DNA of 64,000 nucleotides from Neoarius graeffei (GCF_027579695.1 NC_083571.1:38142943-38206942); one strand, 5' to 3'; numbered from the stretch's first letter, positions 1 to 12,347 are shown. Numbers and translations: made by a program. The notes: a model not told the origin generated them from the sequence alone.

Positions 1-197
1 ATCCGTACATCCTCTGTTTTTTCCTGAATGCCATGTTCCAGGCACTTTGCGTGCATCCAGCGGTACCCGTGGAGGCGACCTGGGCTATTTAGTTGGCTGA
101 TGATGAAATCTATAGTCGTTCCTAGGTCAGAAAAACTACGACGGCGAAGCCCATTCTCTCTCAGAACTCTCTTGAGGTGTCTCAGACTGATAATAAA

Positions 198-558
198 CAG
201 AGGTGTCAAAAGTATTACCATTTATTACTCAAATAGAAGTATAGATACTATGGTTTAGAAATACTTTTCATGAAGTAAAAGTATCAACTGAAGCTTTTTA
301 CTCAAGTAAAAGTAAAAAGTATACTGATTTCTAAACTACTTTAAAGTACAAAAGTAAAAGTAATGAAAGAGGAAAAAATGCTATTAAGGACAAAGGCGCA
401 GCCTAGAAGTCCACATACAGTCCATTCTCCTGACCCATTAAAATGTGTTTCATGGAGCACAAGTAATAATGACTTGTTGTCTGTAAGTGTTGTAATGGTG
501 TAAAACTTCATACCTCAGAAGTAAGTTATCAAAACCTTTTTATTGAAAATGTATATAT

Positions 559-611
<53 letters not shown>

Positions 612-1519
612 TGTCTCGACCACATCACCCCATCCTACTGATCCACACAGATGGAAAAAACAACTAAAGTAATACGATTTATTTGAAAAGATTGCAGCAT
701 TGTAATGTCCAAAATATTGTATAACGCAATATTTTTGCAGTATGCTGGCAATCATTTTGTGTCCAAAGTTGCATTGCATTCACTGTCTAAACGGCAGTAA
801 TAATACAGTATTTGAATGCTATGAATGAATGAATGAATACTACACTAACACTACTGTAAAATTACAGTTTTTTTCTTTTTCATATGGGACGTGCAGTAGA
901 GGCAGCAGGTTCCAGTTAAAATGCAAGAAAAACACTTTCTCATCCCTACTAGTTACTGGCTCACCGAGAGAAGTCAACAGAATGTTTGTGTTCCAGCAAT
1001 GCGAGGCTGAACACAGGCGAGGAGAGAAAGGGCGGCCGCTGGAATGCCGACACACTACAAGCTCATATAACGTTTACTAAGCTAAGACCTGTCACTTTAC
1101 TCACTAACACCCACCAAGATACCATAACTGCGTTTGTAAACTTAACCTGACTCAGAAAAGAGAATGCCGCATGGTTCGTGGGGGGGGGGGGGGGGGATTC
1201 CACTCCTGACAAACGAACGAGAGCCCGCAATTTACTAACGGTGTTGAAGTCAGAGCTCTGATTGCTGTGTGCTTGGAGCGCCCTGAGTGGCAGTTTATTA
1301 GGTGGACAAAGTAATATAAGTAATATAAAGATTGGCGCAATGAAATGCAAGTAACGAGACTATTATAAACGTAACGAAGTAAAAGTAAATGCTTGAAAAT
1401 GTAACGAGTAGAGATAAAAAGTAGGTTGAAAAGTTATTACTCCAGTAAAGTAGAAAGTATCAAAATTTCTACTTAAGTAAAGTAACGAAGTATTTGTACT
1501 TCGTTACTTGACACCTCTG
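198..1519. mobile_element. Non-autonomous hAT element with 8-bp TSD
   Basis: The element starts CAGAGGTGTCAA and ends TTGACACCTCTG and is flanked on both sides by ATAATAAA (190-197 and 1520-1527), the 8-bp target duplication typical of hAT. The other IS3EU copy at 4501-4510 has one uninterrupted ATAATAAA at the same place, an internal empty site. No transposase is encoded; the interior has an (AC)n run at 561-607 and a G run at 1181-1196. Its subterminal regions are rich in AAGTA/TACTT repeats. Confidence 0.88.
561..607. repeat. (AC)n microsatellite
   Basis: Uninterrupted CA dinucleotides inside the hAT element. The inverted copy at 2920-2983 carries the same repeat at a longer length, so the two hAT copies have diverged here by slippage. 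The short ORF with poly-Cys-Val reading through it is an artefact. Confidence 0.95.
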
Positions 1520-1709
1520 ATAATAAAGCCATATTGGGATGCCAGTGCATCGAGGATTTCTGTGTATCTGAGTCCAGTATTAAAATATAATAAAATAGCG
1601 TCTAGTATTTCCGGAGCTACCATGGTGACCTACAGCCTGTGTGTACGTGTGTGTGTGTAGGCAACGAGATCAACGAAAACAAGGATATTGTGGGAATATT
1701 TTAATAAGT

Positions 1710-2040
1710 CGAGGGAACGACATAGGATATCATTCCCACGCCTTGGATATAAACCGAGGGAACGCGTTTTAAGACGTTCCCTCACTTTTTAATAACCCGT
1801 GCGCACGCCTTTATAACTCGAGTGCACGTATTAATATCTCGTGCTCACGCCTTAATGAAAGCGAGGGAACGATTTAATATCTCGTGCACACGCCTTAATG
1901 AAAGCGAGGGAACGATTTGTAACTCGTCCCCTCACTTTTAACTACCCGCGCGCACGCCTTACCGCAAAGCGTGCGCACGGGTTATAACTCGTGCGCGCGC
2001 ATTAATATCTCGTGCACACGCCTTATAAGTCGTTCCCACG
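1710..2040. repeat. Array of 16 decamer sites, IS3EU subterminal region (copy A)
   Basis: Sixteen 10-bp sites of two related kinds, CGTGCGCACG-like and CGAGGGAACG/CGTTCCCACG-like, start at 1710, 1731, 1755, 1775, 1798, 1819, 1840, 1862, 1883, 1905, 1925, 1947, 1970, 1990, 2011 and 2031. The mean spacing is 21.4 bp, close to two turns of the helix, with AT-rich spacers such as TTAATATCT. The array lies between the transposase start and the element end (TACGGCTCCGTA, ending 2084). This is what an array of transposase- or host-factor binding sites would look like; the function is inference. Confidence 0.85.
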
Positions 2041-2084
2041 CTTTGTTATTTTTTTATTCACCATGTCCCCTCTACGGCTCCGTA

Positions 2085-2916
2085 GAGTAATAATTTTCAA
2101 CCTACTTTTTATCTCTACTCGTTACATTTTCAAGCATTTACTTTTACTTCGTTACGTTTATAATAGTCTCGTTACTTGCATTTCATTGCGCCAATCTTTA
2201 TATTACTTATATTACTTTGTCCACCTAATAAACTGCCACTCAGGGCGCTCCAAGCACACAGCAATCAGAGCTCTGACTTCAACACCGTTAGTAAATTGCG
2301 GGCTCTCGTTCGTTTGTCAGGAGTGGAATCCCCCCCATGAACCATGCGGCATTCTCTTTTCTGAGTCAGGTTAAGTTTACAAACGCAGTTATGGTATCTT
2401 GGTGGGGGTTAGTGAGTAAAGTGACAGGTCTTAGCTTAGTAAACGTTATATTAGCTTGTAGTGTGTCGGCATTCCAGCGGCCGCCCTTTCTCTCCTCGCC
2501 TGTGTTCAGCCTCGCATTGCTGGAACACAAACATTCTGTTGACTTCTCTCGGTGAGCCAGTAACTAGTAGGGATGAGAAAGTGTTTTTCTTGCATTTTAA
2601 CTGGAACCTGCTGCCTCTACTGCACGTCCCATATGAAAAAGAAAAAAACTGTAATTTTACAGTAGTGTTAGTGTAGTATTCATTCATTCATTCATTCATT
2701 CATTCATAGCATTCAAATACTGTATTATTACTGCCGTTTAGACAGTGAATGCAATGCAACTTTGGACACAAAATGATTGCCAGCATACTGCAAAAATATT
2801 GCGTTATACAATATTTTGGACATTACAATGCTGCAATCTTTTCAAATAAATCGTATTACTTTAGTTGTTTTTTTCCATCTGTGTGGATCAGTAGGATGGG
2901 GTGATGTGGTCGAGAC

Positions 2917-2987
<71 letters not shown>

Positions 2988-3349
2988 AATATATACATTT
3001 TCAATAAAAATGTATTGATAACTTACTTCTGAGGTATGAAGTTTTACACCATTACAACACTTACAGACAACAAGTCATTATTACTTGTGCTCCATGAAAC
3101 ACATTTTAATGGGTCAGGAGAATGGACTGTATGTGGACTTCTAGGCTGCGCCTTTGTCCTTAATAGCATTTTTTCCTCTTTCATTACTTTTACTTTTGTA
3201 CTTTAAAGTAGTTTAGAAATCAGTATACTTTTTACTTTTACTTGAGTAAAAAGCTTCAGTTGATACTTTTACTTCATGAAAAGTATTTCTAAACCATAGT
3301 ATCTATACTTCTATTTGAGTAATAAATGGTAATACTTTTGACACCTCTG
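2085..3349. mobile_element. Second hAT copy, inverted and truncated
   Basis: This is the reverse complement of 198-1446. The end CTTTTGACACCTCTG is intact at 3349 and is followed by TTTATTAT, the complement of the target duplication seen at 190-197. About 73 bp of the other end are missing, and the truncated side abuts the end of IS3EU copy A at 2084/2085. It was therefore duplicated as part of the inverted repeat and did not insert independently. Confidence 0.85.
2920..2983. repeat. (TG)n microsatellite
   Basis: Long GT run in the inverted hAT copy, counterpart of the (AC)n at 561-607. Confidence 0.95.
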
Positions 3350-3949
3350 TTTATTATCAGTCTGAGACACCTCAAGAGAGTTCTGAGAGAGAATGGGCTT
3401 CGCCGTCGTAGTTTTTCTGACCTAGGAACGACTATAGATTTCATCATCAGCCAACTAAATAGCCCAGGTCGCCTCCACGGGTACCGCTGGATGCACGCAA
3501 AGTGCCTGGAACATGGCATTCAGGAAAAAACAGAGGATGTACGGATTATCCTTCAACTACTGGACCCAGAGAGTGTTGCGCTACGCCGTCGTCGTACACT
3601 TCAGCGCAGACAGTACTTTTCCAAAGGACCCAATTTCATTTGGCATGTCGATTCTTCTGACAAACTAAAACCGTTCGGAATCTGCATAAACGGATGCATA
3701 GACGGGTTTTCCCGTAGGATCGTCTGGCTGAAAGCCGCACACACAAGTAGTAACCCGCGAGTGATTGGCAGTTACTATGTGGATGCAGTGGAGAGGTTAG
3801 GTGGATGCCCGAGAATCGCACGAACTGATTTTGGAACTGAGAATGTGACTGTGCGAGACATCCAGAAGTTCTTCAGCTCTCCGAAGAACTCGATCCAGTA
3901 TTCAGCCCCTTGTCTACGCAGCTGGCCCCACCAAGATTCAATACGCTGA
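3350..3949 (+). pseudogene. IS3EU-like transposase fragment, copy A' (plus strand)
   Basis: The open frame (3326-3949) reads the transposase in the plus direction from the residues after the hAT insertion point into the integrase core. The first catalytic Asp is in WHVDSSDKLKPFG and the second in ARTDFGTEN. True homology stops at about 3876, after DIQKFF. The remaining codons are antisense of copy B, because the sequence folds back at 3877-4012. The third catalytic residue (Glu) is absent. The copy keeps a three-residue insertion (TSS after AAH) that copy B lacks. Confidence 0.75.
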
Positions 3950-4605
3950 TTTGCAGTGCTGGCCCCGGAGATGTAGCTTCGGTCCCCTGCCCTGTCGTCT
4001 TCTCCGTCACGCCTGAAGAACTTCTGGATGTCTCGCACAGTCACATTCTCAGTTCCAGAATCAGTTTGTACGATTCTCGGGCATCCACCTAACCTCTCCA
4101 CTGCATCCACATAGTAACTGCCAATCACTCGCGGGTTGTGTGCGGCTTTCAGCCAGACGATCCTACGGGAAAACCCGTCTATGCATCCGTTTATGCAGAT
4201 TCCGAACGGTTTTAGTTTGTCATAAGAATCGACATGCCAAATGAAATTGGGTCCTTTGGAAAAGTACTGTCTGCGCTGAAGTGTACGACGACGGCGTAGC
4301 GCAACACTCTCTGGGTCCAGCAGTTGAAGGATAATCCGTACATCCTCTGTTTTTTCCTGAATGCCATGTTCCAGGCACTTTGCGTGCATCCAGCGGTACC
4401 CGTGGAGGCGACCTGGGCTATCTATAGTCGTTCCTAGGTCAGAAAAACTACGACGGCGAAGCCCATTCTCTCTCAGAACTCTTTTGAGGTGTCTCAGACG
4501 TATAATAAAGCCATATTGGCATGCAAGTGCATCGAGGATTTCTGTGTATCTGAGTCCAGTATTAAAATATAATAAAATAGCGTCTAGTATTTCCGGAGCT
4601 ACCAT
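3775..4605 (-). pseudogene. IS3EU-like transposase, copy B (C-terminus replaced by foldback)
   Basis: A 276-codon frame on the minus strand, the best transposase copy here. It opens with an N-terminal helical region (MVAPEILDAILLYFN), has LRHLKRVLRENGLRRRSFSD, and contains an rve-type DDE core: Asp in WHVDSYDK, Asp in VQTDSGTEN and Glu in NQRIESWWGQLR. The last 28 or so residues (after FFGELKNFW) are the antisense of the same gene, read across the palindrome into copy A'. The native C-terminus is therefore missing and the product is not expected to work. The start ATG at 4603-4605 follows the decamer array, as in copy A. The family resembles eukaryotic IS3-like (IS3EU) transposases; I am confident of the DDE integrase fold and less so of the exact superfamily. 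Confidence 0.75.
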
Positions 4606-4695
4606 GGTGACCTACAGCCTGTGTGTACGTGTGTGTGTGTGTGTAGGCAACGAGATCAACGAAAACAAGGACATTGTGGGAATATTTTAATAAGT

Positions 4696-5026
4696 CGAGG
4701 GAACGACATAGGATATCATTCCCACGCCTTGGATATAAACCGAGGGAACGCGTTTTAAGACGTTCCCTCACTTTTTAATAACCCGTGCGCACGCCTTTAT
4801 AACTCGAGCGCACGTATTAATATCTCGTGCTCACGCCTTAATGAAAGCGAGGGAACGATTTAATATCTCGTGCACACGCCTTAATGAAAGCGAGGGAACG
4901 ATTTGTAACTCGTCCCCTCACTTTTAACTACCCGAGCGCACGCCTTAACGCAAAGCGTGCGCACAGGTTATAACTCGTGCGCGCGCATTAATATCTCGTG
5001 CACACGCCTTATAAGTCGTTCCCACG
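4696..5026. repeat. Array of 16 decamer sites, IS3EU subterminal region (copy B)
   Basis: Repeats the copy A array nearly base for base. First site CGAGGGAACG at 4696, last CGTTCCCACG at 5017, mean spacing again 21.4 bp. Point changes between the copies (for example CGAGTGCACG against CGAGCGCACG) mostly keep the CACG end of each site. The element ends at 5070 with TACGGCTCCGTA, a near-palindrome. Confidence 0.85.
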
Positions 5027-5070
5027 CTTTGTTCTTTTTTTATTCACCATGTCCCCTCTACGGCTCCGTA

Positions 5071-6547
<1,477 letters not shown>

Positions 6548-6550
6548 ATA

Positions 6551-6716
6551 CAGTGCCTTGCAAAAGTATTCATACCCCTTGAACTTTTTCACATTTTTCC
6601 ACCTTACACCCATGAACTTAAAAGTTTTTTATTGAGATTTTATGTGATAGACCAACACAGAGTAGCACATAATTGTGAAGTGAAACAAAAATGATAAATG
6701 GTCTTCAAAAATTTTT
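6551..6716. mobile_element. Tc1/mariner terminal fragment
   Basis: After TA at 6549-6550 the sequence CAGTGCCTTGCAAAAGTATT is a typical Tc1-type terminal repeat of a fish family. It runs about 165 bp and is cut off where L1 sequence begins. No transposase and no second end are present. Confidence 0.7.
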
Positions 6717-9700
6717 GGAGACAGAGGTGAAAAAAGCAGAAACAATTTTTAAAGCCAACATGTCAGACAGTAACCTACGTGTACTCACCCAGCTTAAATA
6801 TAAGTACAACTCTTTATTATCTCAGAAACTGGAATTTTCACTATTTAGAGCCAGGCAAAGATTCTTTGAAGGTGGTGATAAGGCCGGACGTATGTTAGCC
6901 AACTACATAAAACAACAAGAAGCATATAGTACTATACCTGCCATATGTGACCAGCAGGGGGTGCTATGTACAAACCCTACTGACATTAATAATACTTTTA
7001 AAGTGTTTTATGAACATCTATATAACTCTGAATCAAATGTAGGCAGGGCGGAAATTGAATCCTTCTTAATTGGTTTGGATCTTCCATCTTTAACAGTTGA
7101 TCAGAAACAACTTTTAGACATGCCAATAACAGCTACTGAAATTCAGGAAGTAATTAAATCCCTGCCTATTGGTAAAGCACCTGGCCCTGACGGCTTTACA
7201 GCAGACTTCTATAAGAGCTATGCTAACGAACTGGTTCCGCTTATGTTAGATATGTACATGGACTCTCTTGATAAAGGTAAATTTCCACCCACATTATCAC
7301 AAGCTGTTATTACACTAATTTTGAAGAAGGAAAAGGAACCCACTGATTGTCGCAGTTATAGGCCTATATCTTTGACTAACTATGATAGCCGTATTTTTTC
7401 TAAAATCATTGCTAACAGACTCAACAAGGTTGTTCCTTCTCTGGTCCATCCTGATCAAGTTGGTTTCATACGCAATCGTCACTCTGTTGATAACTTGAGA
7501 CGTCTGATAGACATAATGTGGGCGGTTAGGGATGACGGGGCCCCCACTGCGGCCCTGTCTCTGGACGCTGAGAAGGCGTTTGACAGGGTCGAGTGGGGGT
7601 ACCTCTTTCTGGTTTTTGAGCACATGGGCTTTGGAGAAAAGTTTCTTGATCTTCTGCGTCTAGTCTATAAAACACCGGCAGCTGCCGTAATGACTAACGG
7701 CCTTATCTCTCCCTATTTCAGGCTACACAGGGGCACTCGGCAGGGTGATCCTGCCTCGCCAGCCATCTTTGCTCTGGCCTTAGAACCCCTGGCAGCTGCC
7801 ATTCGCGCAGAGCCTGAATTTATGGGTATATCTCTAGGCCCTGCAACTCATAAGATCATGCTGTATGCTGACGATATTTTGACCTTTGTCAGACAACCTG
7901 AAATCTCCATCCCTACTTTACTTTCCCTGATTGATTCATTCTCCAGACTCTCTGGTTATAAAGTTAATTGGTCAAAGTGTGAAGCTCTTGCTTTGACATC
8001 ATACTGTCCAAAAACATTGTTTCATTCAGCTGACTTTAGGTGGCCCAGTCAAGGCATCAAATACCTTGGAATATTGTTTCCACCTGAAATATCAGACATC
8101 ATGAAAGTGAATATGGAACCCATCTCATCTCATCTCATTATCTCTAGCCGCTTTATCCTTCAACAGGGTCACAGGCAAGCTGGAGCCTATCCCAGCTGAC
8201 TATGGGCGAAAGGTGGGGTACACCCTGGACAAGTCGCCAGGTCATCACAGGGCTGACACATAGACACAGACAACCATTCACACTCACACCTACGGTCAAT
8301 TAAGAGTCACCAGTTAACCTAACCTGCATGTCTTTGGACTGTGGGGGAAACCGGAGCACCCGGAGGAAACCCACGCGGACACGGGGAGAACATGCAAACT
8401 CCGCACAGAAAGGCCCTCGCCAGCCCCGGGGCTCGAACCCAGGACCTTCTTGCTGTGAGGCGACAGCGCTAACCACTACACCACCGTGCCGCCCGAATAT
8501 GGAACCCCTACTAGAGAAATTTAAATTAGACATTGAAAGGTGGTCTCCCCTGCATCTGTCCCTGTGGGCCAAAGCTAATGTTTTGAAGATGACAGTAGCT
8601 CCTAAATTTAACTATATTATACAGTCTCTGCCAGTAACTTTTCCAATTACCTTGTTTCGCAGGTTTGAACAGTTGTGTAATGCTTTCTTGTGGAATGGAA
8701 AGCGAGCAAGAATCCGACTTAAAAAACTTCAACTCAAAGTTGGCCAGGGGGGTCTTGGAATTCCCAACCTTTTGCTTTATCATTATGCTTTCTGTTTGCG
8801 TCATTTGGCACAATGGTCTCTCCCACCAGAAAGAGCTCCACCATGGTTTTCGGCTGAGGCTCACTATTGCTCTGATCTTAATCTGAACTTGTATTTATCA
8901 GCCTCACTTCCCCCAACTGCTCAGAATCATCCTGTCATCTCATGTCTTAAAGAAGTCTGGAGGAAAGTTGCAAAAATACTTGATTTTAATCCTTTTTTAA
9001 ACAGTTCATCTAGTGTGTGGTACAATCCATGTTTGCGGATAGGGAAATCCTCACTCTATTGGAAAGAATGGGTACAGAATGGTATTCTAATAATAGGCCA
9101 TCTTTATGAGGGGCAAGTTCTCAAATCTTTTGCTGACCTACAGACTGAATTTCATTTACAGAAACGTAACTACTGGAGATGCATGTAAATACACAGTCTC
9201 TTAAAGAACACATTTAAGACCTCATCAGCTCCCTTTAGTGCAGACACCCCCTCTCAGATTATGAAACGGTATGGAATGGGGCATGAAGCATCTGTATACT
9301 ACTCAATGCTGTTAGAAAAACAGCACTCTATGCTTGCATTGAAGGCAGTATGGGAAAGGGATCTAGATGTAACTTTTTCAGATAACGAGTGGAAAGATGT
9401 AATACACAATTTAAAGAATTTGGCACGTGACCTACGCACAAGACTTGTTCAGTTTAAAATAATCAATCGGATGTACTGGACTCCCACTAAACTTTTCAAA
9501 GCTAAGCTGACAGCCGATCCAACATGTTGGAAATGTACAGAGGATAGGACGTTAATTCACATGTTATGGGGTTGCCCCAAAATCCAGCAGTTTTGGACAG
9601 CTATTCATGAATGTATAGAGAAAATTATTGGCGAAGAAGTGCCGTTTTGTATGCGTTTATTTGTACTAGGCGACCCATCCGTTGTAGAAGATTGTCTTCC

Positions 9701-9923
9701 CGCTGTCTATGCAGAGTGGGTCCAAACAGCCATTATGCTTGGTAAAAAACTCATAATGCAGCAGTGGAAATCTGTACATGCACCTTCAATCATAGACTGG
9801 CACACTGCCCTTGCCACGGTGGCGGCAGATGAAAAAGTGTCTTTTGACCAATTGAACAGATCAGACTGGTATTACTACAAATGGCGTGGATTCTTACAAT
9901 ATATAAATAACACTGATGGTTGA
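6691..9923 (+). pseudogene. L1 ORF2 reverse transcriptase and C-terminal region
   Basis: The first block (to 8121) contains the RT: KAPGPDGFTADFYK, SYRPISLTNYDSRIFSK, LSLDAEKAFDRVEW with the first catalytic Asp, GTRQGDPASPAIFALALEPL, and the catalytic MLYADDILTFV. The second block (8508-9188) and third (9189-9923) share one frame and give the thumb and C-terminal region, including a CCHC-type CWKCTEDRTLIHMLWGC. Breaks are one SINE insertion and one TAA at 9186-9188; there is no frameshift. The codons before about 6717 belong to the Tc1 fragment, so the Met at 6691 is not a native start. Confidence 0.85.
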
Positions 9924-10197
9924 GAATGCTACAGACCCTACTGCCACCCCCCCCCCCCCCCCCCCCTTTTGTTGTGGCAAACGTATGACACTCATGTAAC
10001 TCCCTAGTGCGGCCTCCCTCCTTTTTTTTTGTTGTTGTTGTTTTTTTTTTTTTAGGTTATCAATGTGTTATTTTATTTATTTTATTTTCTATGTCATTGT
10101 TTTCTTTTTTCTGTGTTAGAGTGAGTGTTGTTTTGTGTAATTGTGTACTTTGTATGTTTTGAATTTTTGAAATCAATAAAAAATGTTAATCATAAAA
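6717..10197 (+). mobile_element. 5'-truncated L1-type LINE
   Basis: A plus-strand non-LTR element holding ORF2 from just upstream of the reverse transcriptase to the 3' end. After the stop at 9921-9923 there is a C run, a T-rich stretch with GTTGTTGTTG, an AATAAA near 10173 and an A-rich tail ending about 10197. The endonuclease domain and ORF1 are absent, as expected of 5' truncation. The left junction abuts a Tc1 fragment. A SINE with a 13-bp duplication is inserted at 8122. Confidence 0.85.
8122..8494 (-). mobile_element. tRNA-headed SINE, copy 1, inside L1
   Basis: Minus-strand copy: its tRNA-like head is at the right, ending GGGCGGCACGG on the complement, and its GAGAT-type tail is at the left. 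The head has a pol III A box (TGGTGTAGTGG) and a B box like GGTTCGAGCCC. It is flanked by the perfect 13-bp repeat GAATATGGAACCC (8109-8121 and 8495-8507), which splits the L1 reading frame. The ORF reading MSLDCGGNRSTRRKP is SINE sequence and not a gene. Confidence 0.93.
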
Positions 10198-10210
10198 AAA
10201 GAAAACCCTT

Positions 10211-12347
10211 TTTAGAGAATTGGCCAGTTCCTCTAGTGCTCAAGCCAGCAATGATGGTGATACGGAGGAGACAATTACCCTGTGGTCAGAAGTCAAGAGG
10301 CTTAAAGAGGAAAAGGAGGCTTTGAGAAACAGCCTATGTATCGTTGAGGGTATGTAACTATTTATTGAATTTTGATGCTATTAAAAGTACATAATATTTT
10401 GGTGTAAAAATGTGGTATTGGTATATAAGCTATATATACTATATAGATTTGTTTTGAATTTATACTGGACCAGATCTAGTATTCATGCTCAAAAGAGATA
10501 GGTACTAACTGCTTCACTGAAGCTATAAGCATAATCAAAATCATGCATGCATATTTTTATTTTTTCACACATTTTAATTCTTGCTGTGCACCTGGCACTA
10601 GCCACAATTATAGTTTATTTTGTATTTAATTTCTTTGTAGGTTTACCTGACATCCTTCAAAAGATGGAAGATTTGAAGAGATTGGTAGTAGCCCATTCCC
10701 CTGCTACCAGTAATGAAAGACAGGAGCCCCTTACAGAGTTCATATCAACACCACCAGTACATGTTTGAGCACAGAACACTCTCTGCTCATCACAGTCTTT
10801 GGCAGTGATGCCCACTTCATCTCGGCCTGCAACCCCACTGAGGCAGCTGCCACAGCCCCAAGTTAGCCAGCAGAAAGTTTTTGACTACCCAGTTGATGCA
10901 AATGGTCAGGTAAGATATCATATATCTCTAAAATATGAAAATAGTGTTGAGACTCAGTGTTTGAAAGGGAGTTTGAGAAGTACTTTCACAATTTTTTTCA
11001 GTACTATCTCACTTGAAGTTAGATTGATTGCTGAAGAATTGATAATTATTAATAGCAGCACCTAGCTGCTTGGCCTCCAGTGTGACAAGAGTGCTAACAA
11101 CTGACAATTTGATTCTAAGGTCGGAAATTTCTACTCTGTGCACCTCTTTCTAGATCTCCCAATTATGATTGCATTACCGTTATGTACGCGAGTGACAAAC
11201 ACCAAGCCAACAGGAATATTATGTGAATTTGAATTCTTTTTCTTTTATATTTCCAGGTTGACCTTGGATTTGGGGTGTCTGTAAATGCTTCAAATTTACA
11301 GTATGTGAGCAGAGTAGATTTAAGGAAAACTACATATACCATATGTGAAGCAGTGTTTTCCAGAAATGAGCTGGCCAATTGTAGTGTAATGGGAAAGAAG
11401 TCCAATGCCTTCAAGGATCAAACTGAAAGACCCATGTTGGATGAAAACAAAGTTTCCGCTGTCATACGTACTTATAGTTTTTTCTTTACTGACAGAAATA
11501 CTATAGTTAAAAACAAGATGCAACTCTGCTGAAAAGCACTGAGAAGTCATGTCGAATGTTTCTTTGAAACTCATTTCTTGAACGACATTAGAAGGACGTG
11601 CATAATTACATTTTTCATAAAAATAAAACAAGAATGGGGCCTCAGAGGCTCTGGGGGCAACCATGCTGTGTTAAATCCATCAAAAGCCTCGAGGTTGCAA
11701 GTTCAAATTAATGCAATTCAATTCCCAATCAAACAAATCAACTAAACAAGTGGTAGCCCTTCGTAGCCAAGGGTTATGAACATGTACCCAGTGTTTGTGG
11801 CTTTTCAAAATTGAGTGCCAAGTAATCCAGCTCGAGTTTCCCTCCAGTCTAAAATGAGATGGTCGTCTATATATGCAGATGTTTACATGGGTTTTTGAGG
11901 GTATTGCCCACAGCTTTCCTCACATAAAGGCATGAACCAGTCTTTGTCATATAATTGAAATCTTGAGCGCCAAAATGTGTCAAAAAAGTATATAACAAAT
12001 CTCTATGCCCAGAAATTGCCTAGATAATAAAATTTATTTGACCAAACAAGTTAAAAAATAACAAACAGGAACAGATGACACTTACTTATAAAGCTATTTC
12101 TCTTTATCTATTTTTAGACTTTAAGAGACTTCATCCAGGGAGTGAAGAAAAGATGATTAAGGAAACCATGGGTGCAAAACTCAATATTTGTCAAAAACTG
12201 GGGCGAAGAAAAATACAGAACACGACGTAATTCAGAACAATTTCGCTATGTTTTATACAACCATTTCTTTCATTTTTTATCCTTTTTATATAGTTGTTTT
12301 AAAACTTTGATGAAACATTTTCTATTTTCCTGTTGACTATAAATAAA
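10211..12347 (+). pseudogene. BEN-domain gene, last four exons (possible host gene tail)
   Basis: Four exon-like blocks fit splice sites: about 10211-10349 (donor GTATGT), 10641-10909 (acceptor TTTCTTTGTAG, donor GTAAGA), 11257-11467 (acceptor TTTCCAG, weak donor GTACTT) and 12118-12230 (acceptor TTTTTAG, stop TAA), then AATAAA at 12342. Exon 1 has coiled-coil-like residues (LWSEVKRLKEEKEALRN). Exons 3 and 4 fit a BEN domain, with VDLGFGVSV, ICEAVFSRNELANCSV, RPMLDENKVSAVI and then FKRLHPGSEEKM. BEN domains bind DNA or chromatin factors. Exon 2 carries one in-frame TGA at 10766-10768 in an otherwise open frame, so the copy is either a pseudogene or holds a sequence error. Upstream exons are absent, and the L1 lies immediately 5'. 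The exon 3 donor is my weakest call. Confidence 0.6.

Larger units (their letters stand above)
1..1623 (-). pseudogene. IS3EU-like transposase, copy A (split by hAT, cut by window edge)
   Basis: Two coding pieces on the minus strand, 1623-1528 and 189-1, match the N-terminal part of the transposase better seen at 4605-4013. The start is the ATG at 1623-1621, equivalent to 4605-4603 in copy B. A 1.3-kb hAT element sits between the pieces (198-1519) and breaks the frame. The visible part covers the helix-turn-helix-like N-terminus and the stretch leading to the integrase core; the catalytic core lies beyond the window start. An extra FIISQLN peptide relative to copy B is shared only with copy A', so A and A' are the closer pair. 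The IS3EU assignment comes from recalled family resemblance (DDE integrase core with terminal repeats) and is not searched. Confidence 0.7.

Noticed and set aside
829..1350. ORFs of 60-95 codons in the first hAT and their mirror copies at 2012-2687
   Set aside because: They appear on both strands of a non-autonomous element, lack domains and are duplicated only because the element is.
8328..8500. Protein starting MSLDCGGNRSTRRKP, found at several places
   Set aside because: It is the antisense reading of the SINE body, repeated wherever the SINE is on the minus strand.
10766..10768. Selenocysteine codon in the BEN gene
   Set aside because: No SECIS-like element recognised downstream and BEN proteins are not known selenoproteins; simple decay is more likely.
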